This document shows positions 8,601-16,510 of a stretch of 33,836 nt of DNA, piece after piece; the stretch's first letter is position 1, and each line of letters starts with the position of its first letter. The position numbers and the translations under genes were made by a program. Under the pieces are notes generated by a model. It was not told the DNA's origin and did no database searches. It was given only the letters and a program-made list of their open reading frames with translations. The stretch covers positions 1 through 33,836 of the forward strand of contig JAJYMM010000234.1 in assembly GCA_021787035.1 (NCBI GenBank), given 5' to 3'. Source of the DNA: Actinomycetes bacterium (GTDB lineage: Bacteria; Actinomycetota; Acidimicrobiia; Acidimicrobiales; Palsa-688).

Positions 8601-8790
8601 CGCTCCTACCGAGTACCGGCCCAGACGGCGCGCCCGCTCGGGCCTTGGGCTCCTCCACGACGTGGATCCCGTCGGCCGGCTCGCGCGAACGGGCCCAGCA
8701 CTCACGTACCTCCGCCGGCCCTCGGTGGCGGCCGCCGCAGTACACGCATGCGACGCCGAGTTCATGCCGGCCTTCGGTGCCCACGAGCAA
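5686..8790 (-). CDS. UvrD/Rep-family ATP-dependent DNA helicase with N-terminal Zn-finger and HRDC domain
   Basis: A 1034-aa SF1A helicase. Residues 15-31 hold a CVYC...C cluster that looks like a small zinc ribbon. About 200 residues of lineage-specific sequence follow. Walker A is IAPAGSGKT at 249-257, motif Ia FNKKAADEM at 283-291, Walker B VDEFQD at 427-432, and motif III GDDDQTIYGYSGA at 455-467. The later STIHRVKGREWPHVVLHEV, EEERRVFHVGLTR and related boxes complete the helicase core. An Arg/Gly-rich linker leads to a C-terminal HRDC domain (FLHDRTVEALAERAP and SRIPGIGPAKLDAYGDELL). The HRDC tail recalls mycobacterial UvrD2, but the N-terminal extension differs. It is expected to unwind DNA 3' to 5' in repair. 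The start is TTG 8790, with GTG 8784 as alternative; AGGAGG lies 12 bp upstream of the TTG. The linker contains two 18-bp identical blocks (6052-6069, 6085-6102). Confidence 0.95.
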   Translation of the reverse strand: MLVGTEGRHELGVACVYCGGRHRGPAEVRECWARSREPADGIHVVEEPKARAGAPSGPVLGRSVLVRPGEAPPAAWQHCERATGAGTDELERAWRERSPLVIEMEGDPEEGEVERRPVWSLSASFSFAGERRAHAIFSNSVDARHGTERWWLAEEAVKLGARAGGPADVVLPSSEPALLDGGPLEWQGPIARREGAGLGASGRGAGVVVHRMALLAGSLLPFGPNQTAAELAPDQLAAVTHTGGAARVIAPAGSGKTRVLTERARHLLRHWRLPGRAVTLVAFNKKAADEMKERTPDLPELQVRTLNALGLSLLGRSTNVTTIEEREVRSMLDGLVDLPRRANTDPAAAWLDALSAVRLGLRNPKEVEADFGGDVDGLPEVFERYRRLLSDRGQVDFDEQVYRAIEVLLTDPLARRQARAGCRVLLVDEFQDLTPAHLLFVRLLAGPDGAVFGVGDDDQTIYGYSGASPEWLIGFRRFFPSAGEHALEINYRCPPKVVESACNLLRYNRHRVEKTILPAPARRGVAAEADLGGGPRGGAGRAGLGEAQSLSAGSPGGGPEAQLEVVLAGEDALSVTVATVERLLSGGAAPSDVAVLTRVNSSLAGVQVALVHKGVPVQPAVDATYLSRSGVQAALGWLRLASSRPDRMSARDLAVAAKRPSRGLSARVIEWMAEQPSTAKLEALAGRLAPRDGEKVMAFLTDLELVRRSAGAGDTASTLRTVRDEVGLDRAMELLDGSRRRLDRSAQTDDLDALVALAALHPEAEGFEDWLRVSLRRPGSGGGVVLSTIHRVKGREWPHVVLHEVTDGLFPHRLAGDVEEERRVFHVGLTRCSVSVHIVAGGPPSVFIEELTGEASRDPRRSGGRREQGWAPGRPGARQPDGERGRGLEGYGKERQGNDGRRGGERPGNDGRRSGEPRRTAARQLDGAPGPHGRGRDREAERIEKIPPEVVEKVRRALRSWRSAQAARERKPAFVFLHDRTVEALAERAPATMVALSRIPGIGPAKLDAYGDELLALIAEAVAGAEGNGSGGAG

Positions 8791-9439
8791 AGGCTACGCC
8801 TGCCTCCTGCCGATACGAGTCCCCTCCAGTCGCCCGGACCTCGCTCACCTCAAGCCTGCGTCGCACCCGTCGGCCCGCGCTGGCAGTGGCATCGAGATGC
8901 GGGCGACAAGGCCGCCGCCTTGGAAGCCGTCCCAGTCGAAGTCTGAGTGGCTCGACAACTGTCAATGCAGCCAGCCTGGAGCCCCGTGTTATTCCCGGCG
9001 CCGAGCACGAAAGGCTCGTCATGTGGCCCCAGGAGGTGGCGGTGCTGGGCCGGCTCGGCTATTACAGAAGTCTCAGCAGCACGCGCCCAGCGGCGATCGT
9101 CGTAGATGCCTCGGTACTCGTAACCGCAGGGCGTACGAACTGCGCGACACCTTGACCGCTTGCGGCGCCACTTTTGTGGCCTTGGCCGAAACCCTTTCCT
9201 GCAATCAGTTGACCGCCGACCAGCGCCTATCTAAAGCTCCCGGCCCTCGCTGTCCTATACGGCTCCTGCTTTGACGCTCTACGGCCGAGGTCCCACAAAC
9301 AGGCTCTTCCTAGCCTCGTGGGCCGCCTCTATCCCGGCCACGGACGCGGCCCACGCCGGTGGTCGACCAGCGGCCGGCTGCAATCGTGGCCACGCCCACT
9401 GAGGTCGCCGATCGCTCCGCCGTCACGCCATGGTTACCG
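8791..9439. other. Intergenic region holding only a VapC remnant
   Basis: Apart from the PIN-domain fossil at 9096-9274, no supported gene lies between the helicase and the GH5 gene. The frames at 8791-9090 and 9275-9439 are Arg/Pro-rich compositional frames without motifs. Confidence 0.5.
9096..9274 (+). pseudogene. VapC (PIN-domain toxin) remnant with internal deletion
   Basis: Two pieces of a PIN-domain toxin remain in different frames. The first (9096-9122) reads IVVDASVLV, the canonical start of a VapC with its first catalytic Asp. The second (about 9128-9274) reads RRAYELRDTLTACGATFVAL, then AETLSCNQLTADQRLSKAP and PRCPIRLL, the standard VapC C-terminus with the LTAD acidic residue. 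The middle of the domain, normally some 60-80 residues with the second and third acidic residues, is missing and the frame shifts at the junction. There is no convincing VapB upstream. The toxin cannot be functional. The intact vapBC at 23049-23647 is of a different subtype. Confidence 0.8.
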
Positions 9440-10783
9440 TTATCGGTCGCGGCGTAAGCGAGCTCCCCGTGAAGGTGTATTGGCTGGGGAAATAAACACG
9501 GGGCGCTCCATCTGCCGGAGACGCTCCGTCAGCGCCGGCAATGCCGGAGCATCCCAGCTCGGGTTCAGTACCCCGTAGGTCTCGGGTGCCCCATAGCTAC
9601 GGCCCGCGCCTGTTGACTGTGTCCCGTTGACGGCCCAATATGTCCAGTTGACGTCGTAGCGCTGGAGGAACGTCGTCAGGACATGGAACCACAACCCGTT
9701 TGTCCCAGGCGTGGTGCCGGTCACGCAACTTAGAGACGTATCGCAGGTCCCGAACTCCCCGACCATGAGGGGGACCGGGTGCCGCCCCGTCACGAGGTAA
9801 GCCCATTTCGGGTAGACCTGCTGGTACCACTGCTGGTAATCGGAGAAACCCGACTCGTACCACGCGTAGTCGTGCACTTCGTAGACGAGCTGGTTGGGGA
9901 CGTTTAGCACCACGGGGAGACCTTTCGCTCCTGAAAGGTTGCCCGCGTAGCTTGTGCCCTCTACGAAAACGAGCAGGTGCGGGTTGACCGACAGCACGGC
10001 GTCACCGCCGAGCTCGGCGGCGGCCTGCCAGTTCGTAGACGAGGGGCCGCCCCAGGTGGCCGCGGCGCGCGGCTCGTTGCGCAGGTCGGCACCGATCACA
10101 AGGGGGTCGCCCCGGAAAGTGGCAGCCATCTTCTTCCAGTCCGCGAGCCACGCCGACTGCGGGTACTGCGAGTTGTACCAAAGGGTGTTGCCGTCGGTGC
10201 CGCTACAGCACCATTCCGCGTTGCTGTTGTGGTCGTCGAGGATCACTGCTATCCCCTGGCTTGTGAGCGCGTGGACGACGCGCTCATAGACCTGCATTGC
10301 GCGGAGCCCCTCGAGGCCGGGGTTGGCTTTCAGCGCGTAGCTCGGGACTACCGGGTCCTGCTCGACCATTTGGTTGGAGTACGGGAGCCGGACTACGTTG
10401 AACCCTAGCTGGCGGATCTGGCTCACGATCTCCCACAGCGGCCGCAGCTGTAGCCCGCCGGGGGCGAAGTCCACAGACTCGGCACCGTACCAATTGACTC
10501 CCGCCAGGCGGACGGGCCGGCCAAAGCGGTTGACGACCTGGGCGCCGGCAGTGTGGAGGGGCAAGGTGCCGAGCGCCAGGAGGTTGCTCGCGCCTCCATG
10601 CGCGCCAGGCGCTGACGAAGCCGCTACAGGCCTGGCGCTAGCCACGGCGCTGGCCCCGGCGGCCCCGGCGGCCAGGAGTGTCAGGGGTACAAGGACCGCC
10701 ACCGCCAGCCGGCACAGCCAGCGCACCTTGAGAGCGCTCCCATCAAAAAAGGACATCTTGGACCTCCCCGCTTTTTGTCTCAT
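9440..10783 (-). CDS. Secreted glycoside hydrolase family 5 (cellulase-like) enzyme
   Basis: A 447-aa enzyme starting at ATG 10783, chosen because AGGAGG stands eight bases upstream; the open frame extends to 11287 but that extension lacks sense. Residues 1-50 form a long signal peptide with a basic N-region and an LAVAVLVPLTLLAAGAAGA core. The GH5 TIM barrel follows: LAGVNWYGAES at 93-103, GFNVVRLPYSNQM at 127-139, AVILDDHNSN at 179-188. DLRNEP at 233-238 carries the acid/base Glu237, VHDY is at 303-306, and VGEFGTCD at 341-348 carries the nucleophile Glu343. NWTYWAVNG lies near the end. GH5 enzymes hydrolyse beta-1,4-glucans or mannans; the exact substrate cannot be read. There is no carbohydrate-binding module. 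It is a single gene about 6 kb from the sugar ABC operon. Confidence 0.93.
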   Translation of the reverse strand: MRQKAGRSKMSFFDGSALKVRWLCRLAVAVLVPLTLLAAGAAGASAVASARPVAASSAPGAHGGASNLLALGTLPLHTAGAQVVNRFGRPVRLAGVNWYGAESVDFAPGGLQLRPLWEIVSQIRQLGFNVVRLPYSNQMVEQDPVVPSYALKANPGLEGLRAMQVYERVVHALTSQGIAVILDDHNSNAEWCCSGTDGNTLWYNSQYPQSAWLADWKKMAATFRGDPLVIGADLRNEPRAAATWGGPSSTNWQAAAELGGDAVLSVNPHLLVFVEGTSYAGNLSGAKGLPVVLNVPNQLVYEVHDYAWYESGFSDYQQWYQQVYPKWAYLVTGRHPVPLMVGEFGTCDTSLSCVTGTTPGTNGLWFHVLTTFLQRYDVNWTYWAVNGTQSTGAGRSYGAPETYGVLNPSWDAPALPALTERLRQMERPVFISPANTPSRGARLRRDR

Positions 10784-11702
10784 GCTGTTTGCCTCCTGTC
10801 GCGTGGCCCCAGGTCGTCGCGCCGGAGCCGCTGTCCCGGTTTGCTCTACGCACTTATTTAGCGCATTTGGGGTCGCGCTGATGTAGGGGTAGAAGTCGTC
10901 GTGTACCAGTCGCCTTCTTGGTGGAGCAGGGAGGTCGTTGGCTCGGCCAAGCAAGATGGCAAGCCGGGGTTCGGGATCACTAGACGGACTCGTCCCGTTT
11001 CCTGAGCTGGCTGAGCTCCGGCCGAGCGTGTTTGTGCAGGTAAAGATCTCTCCCCATGGCGTCACGAAATAGTGTCGTGCAAAAAGACGGCTTTGCGTAG
11101 AGCTGGTGCATGGGCATCGAGCGCGACTCAAAATTGGGGCCGTCCACTCATCTCCTTGAACGCCCTCACTGGGCATCGCTCCAGCCAACCCTAGAGGGAC
11201 CGAGAGAGGCCAGTTGACCGCCGCAGCGCGGGTGTCGGGCTGACCTTCGCCGGCAGGACACCAGCATCCCCCATGAGCCGTGGGCACACCCGTTCCCGTT
11301 GGCCGCTCCGTCCCCTCCGCTGGTCCCGCTCGCCCACCGCGGGCCGCGATCGACTGCTCCTAGTTCAGGGCACTCCCAGCAGGAGCCGGAGGGCGTCCCT
11401 ATAGGCCTTTGCGGTGCGAGGGCTCTCGGCGCATTGGGTGATCAGGTCGTCCAAGAGGAACGCGTGCGATGGTTGGCGCCACCGAGCCATCTCCAGTCCC
11501 CATTCCCCGTAGAAACCGGCGAGCCTGGCCGGCGCCGCTTTTCTTCCCGGTGGCCTAAGCCCTCAGACTACAGATTTGTCGCGCAACCCTGCCCTTCGTG
11601 GATATGGTGTCCACCAAATACTAGTACCCTTGGAGTCCCTGGCGGTCCGGACCCTGCGCCGACGGAGCTTCGCATAGCTCTCGCGGAAGGTGACGATACG
11701 AG
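10784..11702. other. Intergenic region upstream of GH5 with integrase fossil
   Basis: This 0.9-kb stretch separates the divergently oriented GH5 and GGDEF-EAL genes. The only protein-like content is the integrase remnant at 11365-11490. The open upstream extension of the GH5 frame (to 11287) is compositional. No confident promoter was picked. Confidence 0.5.
11365..11490 (-). pseudogene. Tyrosine recombinase N-terminal remnant
   Basis: A 41-codon minus-strand frame contains FLLDDLITQCAESPRTAKAY followed by RDALRLLLGVP and a stop. The SPRTAKAYRDALRLLLG segment matches the core-binding (SAM-like) domain start of tyrosine recombinases, which commonly read SPhTixaYRdtfRLLLxFa. The catalytic domain with its R-H-R-Y residues is absent on both sides, so this is a truncated relic of an integrase or transposon-associated recombinase. 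It marks past mobile-element activity. Confidence 0.65.
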
Positions 11703-13487
11703 ATGAGCCAGGACCTAAGTCTAAGAGACGGTCATAGTTGTGCCACGGCTCTGGACTACGCCGACCTTATCGCCATGTCAGGCGACGTGACCACGGTGGT
11801 GGACCGCAGTGGCCGGTACCTCTACTGCAGCGTGGCTTCGGAAGAAGTGTTCGGGTGGGCGCCAGACCAGCTAGTAGGGAGGCGCGAGGACGACTTTGTG
11901 CACCCCGACGACGCACCGGCCCTGGCCGCCAGGCGGGAGCGCGGCTCTCCGTGCGTGCGCTTCAGCACGGTCTACCGGTTCCGTTGCCGAAACGGCTCGT
12001 ACCTCTGGGTCGAGGCTACGTCGCGCGGGGTCGCCACGGCGGGTGGGGACGTCACGGTCAACACCGTGCGCGACATCACCGAGCGCCAGCGGCATGCCGC
12101 CGCCCTGGAGCGGCGGGCCAGCACCGACCCACTAACCGGGGTGGCGAACCGGGCCGTGCTTATAGACCGCCTGCAGCAAGGTCTGCGCCGCCTCGACCGC
12201 AGCACTGGGACGGTGCTGGCCGTGCTGTACCTCGACCTCGACCGCTTCAAGGTGATCAACGACTCGCTCGGCCACCACATCGGTGACGACGTGCTGCTGA
12301 AGATAGCCGGCCGCCTCACCCAACACCTGAGGCCCGCTGACACCCTGGCCCGCATGGGCGGTGACGAGTTCGTGATCGTGGCCGAGGGCGTTACCAACGA
12401 CGCCGCTGCTGTCGCGCTGGCCAACCGGGTCATCGAGGACTGCCGTAGGCCGTTTCTCGTCACGGGTGAAGAGATCAGCTGCACAATTAGCATTGGGGTC
12501 GCGTGCACTGCTGACAGCCAGCGCCACGCCGAAGAGCTGCTCTACGAGGCTGACCTGGCTCTATATCGGGCCAAGGGCCGCGGCCGAGACCAGTCGGGCG
12601 TGTTTGACGAAGAGCTGCGCACCACTGCGGTCGACCGCCTGGCCACCGAACGCATGTTGCGGCACGCCCTTTCCGAGAGCCGCCTCGTGGTCGAGTACCA
12701 GCCGATAGTCGACATGAAGAGCGACTGTCCCATAGGCGCCGAAGCCCTCGTCCGCATCCGTGACGCCAACGGCGGCTTGCGGCTGCCGGCATCCTTCCTC
12801 GGGGTGGCCGAGGAGACCGGTCTGTTGGTACCCATGGACACGCTGGTGCTCGCCGACGCCGTCCAACAAGCCGAGACCTGGCGCCGCCGTCTCGGGGAGG
12901 ACTTCGCCTGGGTCTCCGTCAACGTCACGGCCCGTCACCTGGCTAATAGCGAGTTCCGACGCCTCGTCGTTGACCAGCTCGAGGAACACGGCGTACCCCC
13001 TCAAGACCTCCAGGTCGAAGTGACCGAACAGGTGCTGATGGAAGCGTCCAATTCGGCCATGACCGGTCTGCGGGCCCTCCGGGACCTCGGCGTCAAGGTG
13101 GGCTTGGACGACTTCGGCGTCGGCTATTCGTCGCTCGCCTACTTGCACCAGTTCCCGCTCGACTTCATCAAGATCGACAAGTCGTTCGTTGACGACCTCG
13201 CTACCGACTCGCGAGTGCGGGCCATCGTGGCCGCCGTCATCGTCCTGGCCCATGCGCTCGACCTCACCGTGGTCGCCGAGGGAGTCGAGCTCCCGGGCCA
13301 ACACCAGGTCCTATTAGACCTCGGCTGCGACAAAGCCCAGGGTTTTCTTTACGCCCCCGCTGGGGCGCCCGACGTTATCGAACACCTCGTCCGTGCCGGG
13401 AAGCCCACGACGTTCAAGCCGCGTCCGCCCGCGCAAGTACGCAGGCGCCCGCTACCGGCGCCTCTTGATGCAGACGTGAGTGGCTGA
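11703..13487 (+). CDS. PAS-GGDEF-EAL cyclic di-GMP turnover protein
   Basis: A 594-aa cytoplasmic signalling protein. A PAS domain covers about 20-130 (DLIAMSGDVTTVVDRSGRYL, then FGWAPDQLVGR and a TVRDITERQ exit). A diguanylate cyclase domain covers about 135-300: TDPLTGVANR, LDLDRFKVINDSLGHHIGD and an intact GGDEF at 219-223. RPAD at 210-213, exactly five residues before GGDEF, is a typical inhibitory I-site. The EAL phosphodiesterase domain starts near 318; it has EAL at 347-349 (GAEALVRI), DDFGVGYSSLAYL, IKIDKSFV and VAEGVE, so both active sites look complete. There is no membrane segment. The ATG at 11703 has a GGTGA ten bases upstream. It is likely bifunctional, with the PAS ligand deciding the net direction. 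It is a single gene. Confidence 0.95.
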   Translation: MSQDLSLRDGHSCATALDYADLIAMSGDVTTVVDRSGRYLYCSVASEEVFGWAPDQLVGRREDDFVHPDDAPALAARRERGSPCVRFSTVYRFRCRNGSYLWVEATSRGVATAGGDVTVNTVRDITERQRHAAALERRASTDPLTGVANRAVLIDRLQQGLRRLDRSTGTVLAVLYLDLDRFKVINDSLGHHIGDDVLLKIAGRLTQHLRPADTLARMGGDEFVIVAEGVTNDAAAVALANRVIEDCRRPFLVTGEEISCTISIGVACTADSQRHAEELLYEADLALYRAKGRGRDQSGVFDEELRTTAVDRLATERMLRHALSESRLVVEYQPIVDMKSDCPIGAEALVRIRDANGGLRLPASFLGVAEETGLLVPMDTLVLADAVQQAETWRRRLGEDFAWVSVNVTARHLANSEFRRLVVDQLEEHGVPPQDLQVEVTEQVLMEASNSAMTGLRALRDLGVKVGLDDFGVGYSSLAYLHQFPLDFIKIDKSFVDDLATDSRVRAIVAAVIVLAHALDLTVVAEGVELPGQHQVLLDLGCDKAQGFLYAPAGAPDVIEHLVRAGKPTTFKPRPPAQVRRRPLPAPLDADVSG

Positions 13488-13856
13488 ACCGGCAAGGATG
13501 GTCTGGGGGCGGGTTCGCGGACTTGGGTTGGTGGACTTGGGTTGGAAGGGAAAGGCGGGAGTGGGATTGCGCAACCTCGTAGCCGGTCGGGCCACGACGG
13601 ACCGCCTCCCCGATTGAGCAAGGTTGGCTGACCCAACACCAAGACCAGGGCGAGGTGCTGGCACCTTTCCGCAACGGAGCAGTCCTCCGCTGCCCATAGG
13701 CCCCGTCGCCGAGAGCGGGAGAGCCCGAAGGTACCCGATCCGGCGAGCCGTAGCCGACCTCTGATCGACGGCAAACCGAACCTCGTTGGCACCAACTCGT
13801 CCCGGACGCCAACGGAGGAGCGGCCGCCCCAACGCTCTTAGGACCACTATGGTGCG
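13488..13856. other. Intergenic region with 14-bp tandem repeat
   Basis: No gene is recognised in this 369-bp gap. Two 14-bp copies of GGACTTGGGTTGGT, the second ending in A, lie at 13519-13532 and 13533-13546. The overlapping minus-strand frames are Ser/Pro/Arg-rich and lack motifs. Confidence 0.55.
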
Positions 13857-15194
13857 GTGAGCAGCCACAGCCTAACTTCGGCCCACCTAAGTACAGCCGA
13901 CCTCCCGAGGCCCATCTCCGAGCCGTCACCATCATTCGTGGTGATGGCCAAGCCCATCGGCCCGCTCTGCAACCTGGCCTGTTCCTACTGCTATTACCTC
14001 CCCAAGACAGGGCTGTTCCCCACTCGCGAGCGCTTCCGGATGAGCGACGAGGTCCTCGAGGCCTTCGTGGCGGCCTTCATCGGAGCGAGCCCCGGGCCAA
14101 CGGTCCATTTCGTCTGGCACGGCGGGGAACCAACTTTGGCAGGCATAGGGTTCTATCGCCGAGCGGTAGAGCTTCAACGGCGCTACCTGCCAGAGGGATG
14201 GACCTGCTGGAACAGCCTCCAGACCAACGGCACGCTGCTCGACGACCGCTGGTGCAGCTTTTTGGCCGAGGAACGCTTTGCCGTGGGGATAAGCATCGAC
14301 GGCCCGAGCGTCGTCCATGACGCCTCGCGCCGGGACCGCCACGGACGGCCGAGCCACGCCCGGACCATGAACGGCTTCCGTAGGCTTCGTGCTCACGGCG
14401 TCGACCCGGACGTCCTTTGCACGGTCAACTCCACAACGGTGAAGGCGCCCTTGGACATCTACCGGTACTTCCTCGACCAGGGTGTGACATGGCTGCAGTT
14501 CATCCCCGTGGTCGAGCGCGGCCCTGACGGCGGGCCCACTGAGGCAACCGTGGCGCCCGGTGCCTTCGGGCGGTTCCTGTGCGCGATGTTCGACGAATGG
14601 GTGCGCCACGACGTTGGGCGCGTTGGCGTGCAGAACTTCTTGGAACCGCTCCTCGTCCTGCTCGGCCAGTCGCCCAACCTTTGCGTGATGGCCGAGACAT
14701 GCGGGCTGGCGCTCGCCATCGAGCACGACGGCAGTGTCTATTCCTGCGACCACTTTGTCGACACGGGCCACCGCTTGGGAGACGTCCGCCGTGACGGGCT
14801 CGCCTCACTTGTCCGCTCGGCCCGCCAGCAGGCCTTCGGCCGGGACAAACAGGGCACCCTGCCCGAGGCCTGTCTCAAGTGCCCCGTGCTGGCCCTCTGC
14901 AACGGCGGCTGCCCCAAACAGCGCCTTGTCCGCTTGGTCGAAGGCGAGGGAGGAGCCGGTCGGAACTACCTCTGCGCCGGGTACAAGGCCTTCTACGCCC
15001 ATGCCCTCCCCTACCTACGACGGATGGCCGTTGCCGCCGACCTCGGCCAGCCCTTGAGCGGCGTCATGTCACAGCTGGAAGCCGAAGAGCGAGGCCAGCG
15101 CCGGCGCTGGAGGGAGACCGGCCGTAACGAACCCTGCCCCTGTGGGAGCGGGAAGAAGTTCAAGGCGTGCTGCTTTGGCAAGCTCCGCCGTTAG
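13857..15194 (+). CDS. Radical SAM/SPASM protein, anaerobic sulfatase-maturase-like, with SEC-C tail
   Basis: A 445-aa protein. The radical SAM cluster is C38, C42 and C45 in CNLACSYCYYLPK, followed by FVWHGGEPTL, NSLQTNGTLL and VGISIDGP. This is the anSME pattern, in which the enzyme oxidises a sulfatase Cys or Ser to formylglycine. The SPASM region carries CGLALAIEHDGSVYSCDHFV and CLKCPVLALCNGGCPKQR, supplying the auxiliary Fe-S cluster cysteines. A final SEC-C motif (GRNEPCPCGSGKKFKACC) is a zinc-binding tail like that of SecA. No sulfatase gene is present in the window, so the client is elsewhere or is a different peptide. The start is GTG 13857 without a clear Shine-Dalgarno; the first 28 residues may be partly untranslated. 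Confidence 0.9.
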   Translation: MSSHSLTSAHLSTADLPRPISEPSPSFVVMAKPIGPLCNLACSYCYYLPKTGLFPTRERFRMSDEVLEAFVAAFIGASPGPTVHFVWHGGEPTLAGIGFYRRAVELQRRYLPEGWTCWNSLQTNGTLLDDRWCSFLAEERFAVGISIDGPSVVHDASRRDRHGRPSHARTMNGFRRLRAHGVDPDVLCTVNSTTVKAPLDIYRYFLDQGVTWLQFIPVVERGPDGGPTEATVAPGAFGRFLCAMFDEWVRHDVGRVGVQNFLEPLLVLLGQSPNLCVMAETCGLALAIEHDGSVYSCDHFVDTGHRLGDVRRDGLASLVRSARQQAFGRDKQGTLPEACLKCPVLALCNGGCPKQRLVRLVEGEGGAGRNYLCAGYKAFYAHALPYLRRMAVAADLGQPLSGVMSQLEAEERGQRRRWRETGRNEPCPCGSGKKFKACCFGKLRR

Positions 15195-15424
15195 GGGATA
15201 CCAGCCGCGCTCGGCAGGGCCAAGGTGCCAGCCCATGAGCGAAGTCAGCTCCGTTCGCCATCGGGACCATTGGCGTCGAAAAAACCGGAGCCGCTGCTGG
15301 GTCAGCTTGTTCGGCCGCTTTTGGTTGGGCCCATCTTTTGCGGGAGGAGCCGCTCGCTGCCCGATGCTGAGCTCGGTTAAGTGTGGTCCAACGGCTGGCG
15401 GCGGTCGCCGGCCTGGTCGGCGGG

Positions 15425-16486
15425 CTAAAAATGGCTGGCGAGACCGGTCGATTGGCGCACGACAAGTTGGCAAGGTAGGTGCTCGAGGCCGTGGGCGCCC
15501 TGGCCTTCGATGGCCCCGAGGAGACGTTGGGCCGCCACCCGGCCCACCTCGTGCAAGTTCATGTCGACGCTCGAGATGGGCACACGAGCGTGGGACGCCA
15601 TGATCTCCCAGTTGTCGAACCCGATCAGTGCCACGTCGTCGGGCACCGTGCGTCCCAGGTCGCGCAGACCGTCGGCCACGCCTCGTGCGATCTCGTCGTT
15701 ACCGCAGAAGACAGCGTCGATCTCGGGGCACGCCCTCACCAAGACTGAGGCAGCCTGCCTGCCCCACGCTTCGCTCCAGTCGCCATAGAGCACCCCAGGC
15801 AAGGCGACCTCCAACCCCTCTTCCGATAACGCCTTGAGCGCCCCCTTGGCCCTGAGCTCGACAGAGCGGAACTGGGAAGGACCCGTCACGTGCCCTATAG
15901 TGCGGCGCCCGGTCATAAGCAGGTGACGTACGGCTCCATAAGCCCCGCCCTCATGATCTGGCACTACCGAGGTGTCCTTCGGGTCGGTCGACGCAGTCCA
16001 CGCGTAGACGACGGGCACCGGCACAGCTGTGCCAATGGGCGGCCTTGGGTCGGTCTGGCCACCGGCGACGATGATGCCGTCCACGCGCCTCGACAACAGC
16101 GAACGCATGTAGTGGCCCTCCCGGATCGGGTCACCGCGGCCATCACAGAAGATGACGGCGATCTGGCCGGCACCGAGAGTGTCCTCCACGCCGAGCAACA
16201 CGGGGATGCTGAAGCGCCCGACGATGTCAGAGGCTATGAGGCCAACTGTGAAGCTCCGGCCTCGAAGGAGGTTCCGGGCTAACGCGTTGGGCACGAAGCC
16301 GAGCTCCTCGGCAGCCGAGAGCACACGAGCACGCGTGCCCGGGCGAAGCGTCCCCGCCCCGTTGAGCGCCTTGGACGCAGTTGCCATGGACACACCTGCA
16401 CGCTTCGCCACGTCTGCCAGTCGCAGGTGTACGCCAGTTTCTTGTCGTGAACTGCTAGTTTCTGAATTTTCAGAAACTTGTTCCAC
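15425..16486 (-). CDS. LacI-family transcriptional repressor of the adjacent sugar operon
   Basis: A 353-aa regulator. The chosen start is GTG 16486, because AAGGAG stands six bases before it; the open frame running to 16699 crosses the divergent promoter. The N-terminal helix-turn-helix is LADVAKRAGVSMATASKALN, with the hinge-helix area VPNALARNLLRGRS. The periplasmic-binding-like effector domain follows: VGLIASDI, the VDGIIVAGG loop, HLLMTGRRTIGHVTGP, DAVFCGNDEIARGVADGLRD, DVALIGFDNWEIM. It is divergent from the ABC operon, 126 bp from the binding-protein start codon, so a role as its sugar-responsive repressor is strongly suggested. A 22-bp palindrome inside its first codons may serve autoregulation. 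The ligand cannot be read from sequence. Confidence 0.95.
   Translation of the reverse strand: MEQVSENSETSSSRQETGVHLRLADVAKRAGVSMATASKALNGAGTLRPGTRARVLSAAEELGFVPNALARNLLRGRSFTVGLIASDIVGRFSIPVLLGVEDTLGAGQIAVIFCDGRGDPIREGHYMRSLLSRRVDGIIVAGGQTDPRPPIGTAVPVPVVYAWTASTDPKDTSVVPDHEGGAYGAVRHLLMTGRRTIGHVTGPSQFRSVELRAKGALKALSEEGLEVALPGVLYGDWSEAWGRQAASVLVRACPEIDAVFCGNDEIARGVADGLRDLGRTVPDDVALIGFDNWEIMASHARVPISSVDMNLHEVGRVAAQRLLGAIEGQGAHGLEHLPCQLVVRQSTGLASHF
16457..16478. promoter_or_regulatory. Candidate operator: 22-bp palindrome at the 5' end of the LacI gene
   Basis: AGTTTCTGAA at 16457-16466 is followed after TT by its exact complement TTCAGAAACT at 16469-16478. A further AGTTTCT half-site lies at 16436-16442. 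The palindrome overlaps codons 3-10 of the repressor gene and lies about 33 bp upstream of the divergent operon's -35 box. Unlike many LacI operators it has no central CG, so another regulator is possible. Confidence 0.6.
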
Positions 16487-16510
16487 AATGAACTCCTTGG
16501 TCAATCTGTA

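Noticed and set aside
10784..11287. N-terminal extension of the GH5 protein by 168 residues
   Set aside because: A strong AGGAGG and a signal peptide mark ATG 10783 as the start; the extension has no sense pattern.
12561..13304. 247-aa minus-strand frame opposite the EAL domain
   Set aside because: It is antisense to an intact EAL domain; composition follows codon mirroring and no ribosome binding site or domain is visible.
13932..14771. 279-aa minus-strand frame inside the radical SAM gene
   Set aside because: Antisense shadow; the plus strand carries all radical SAM cysteine motifs.
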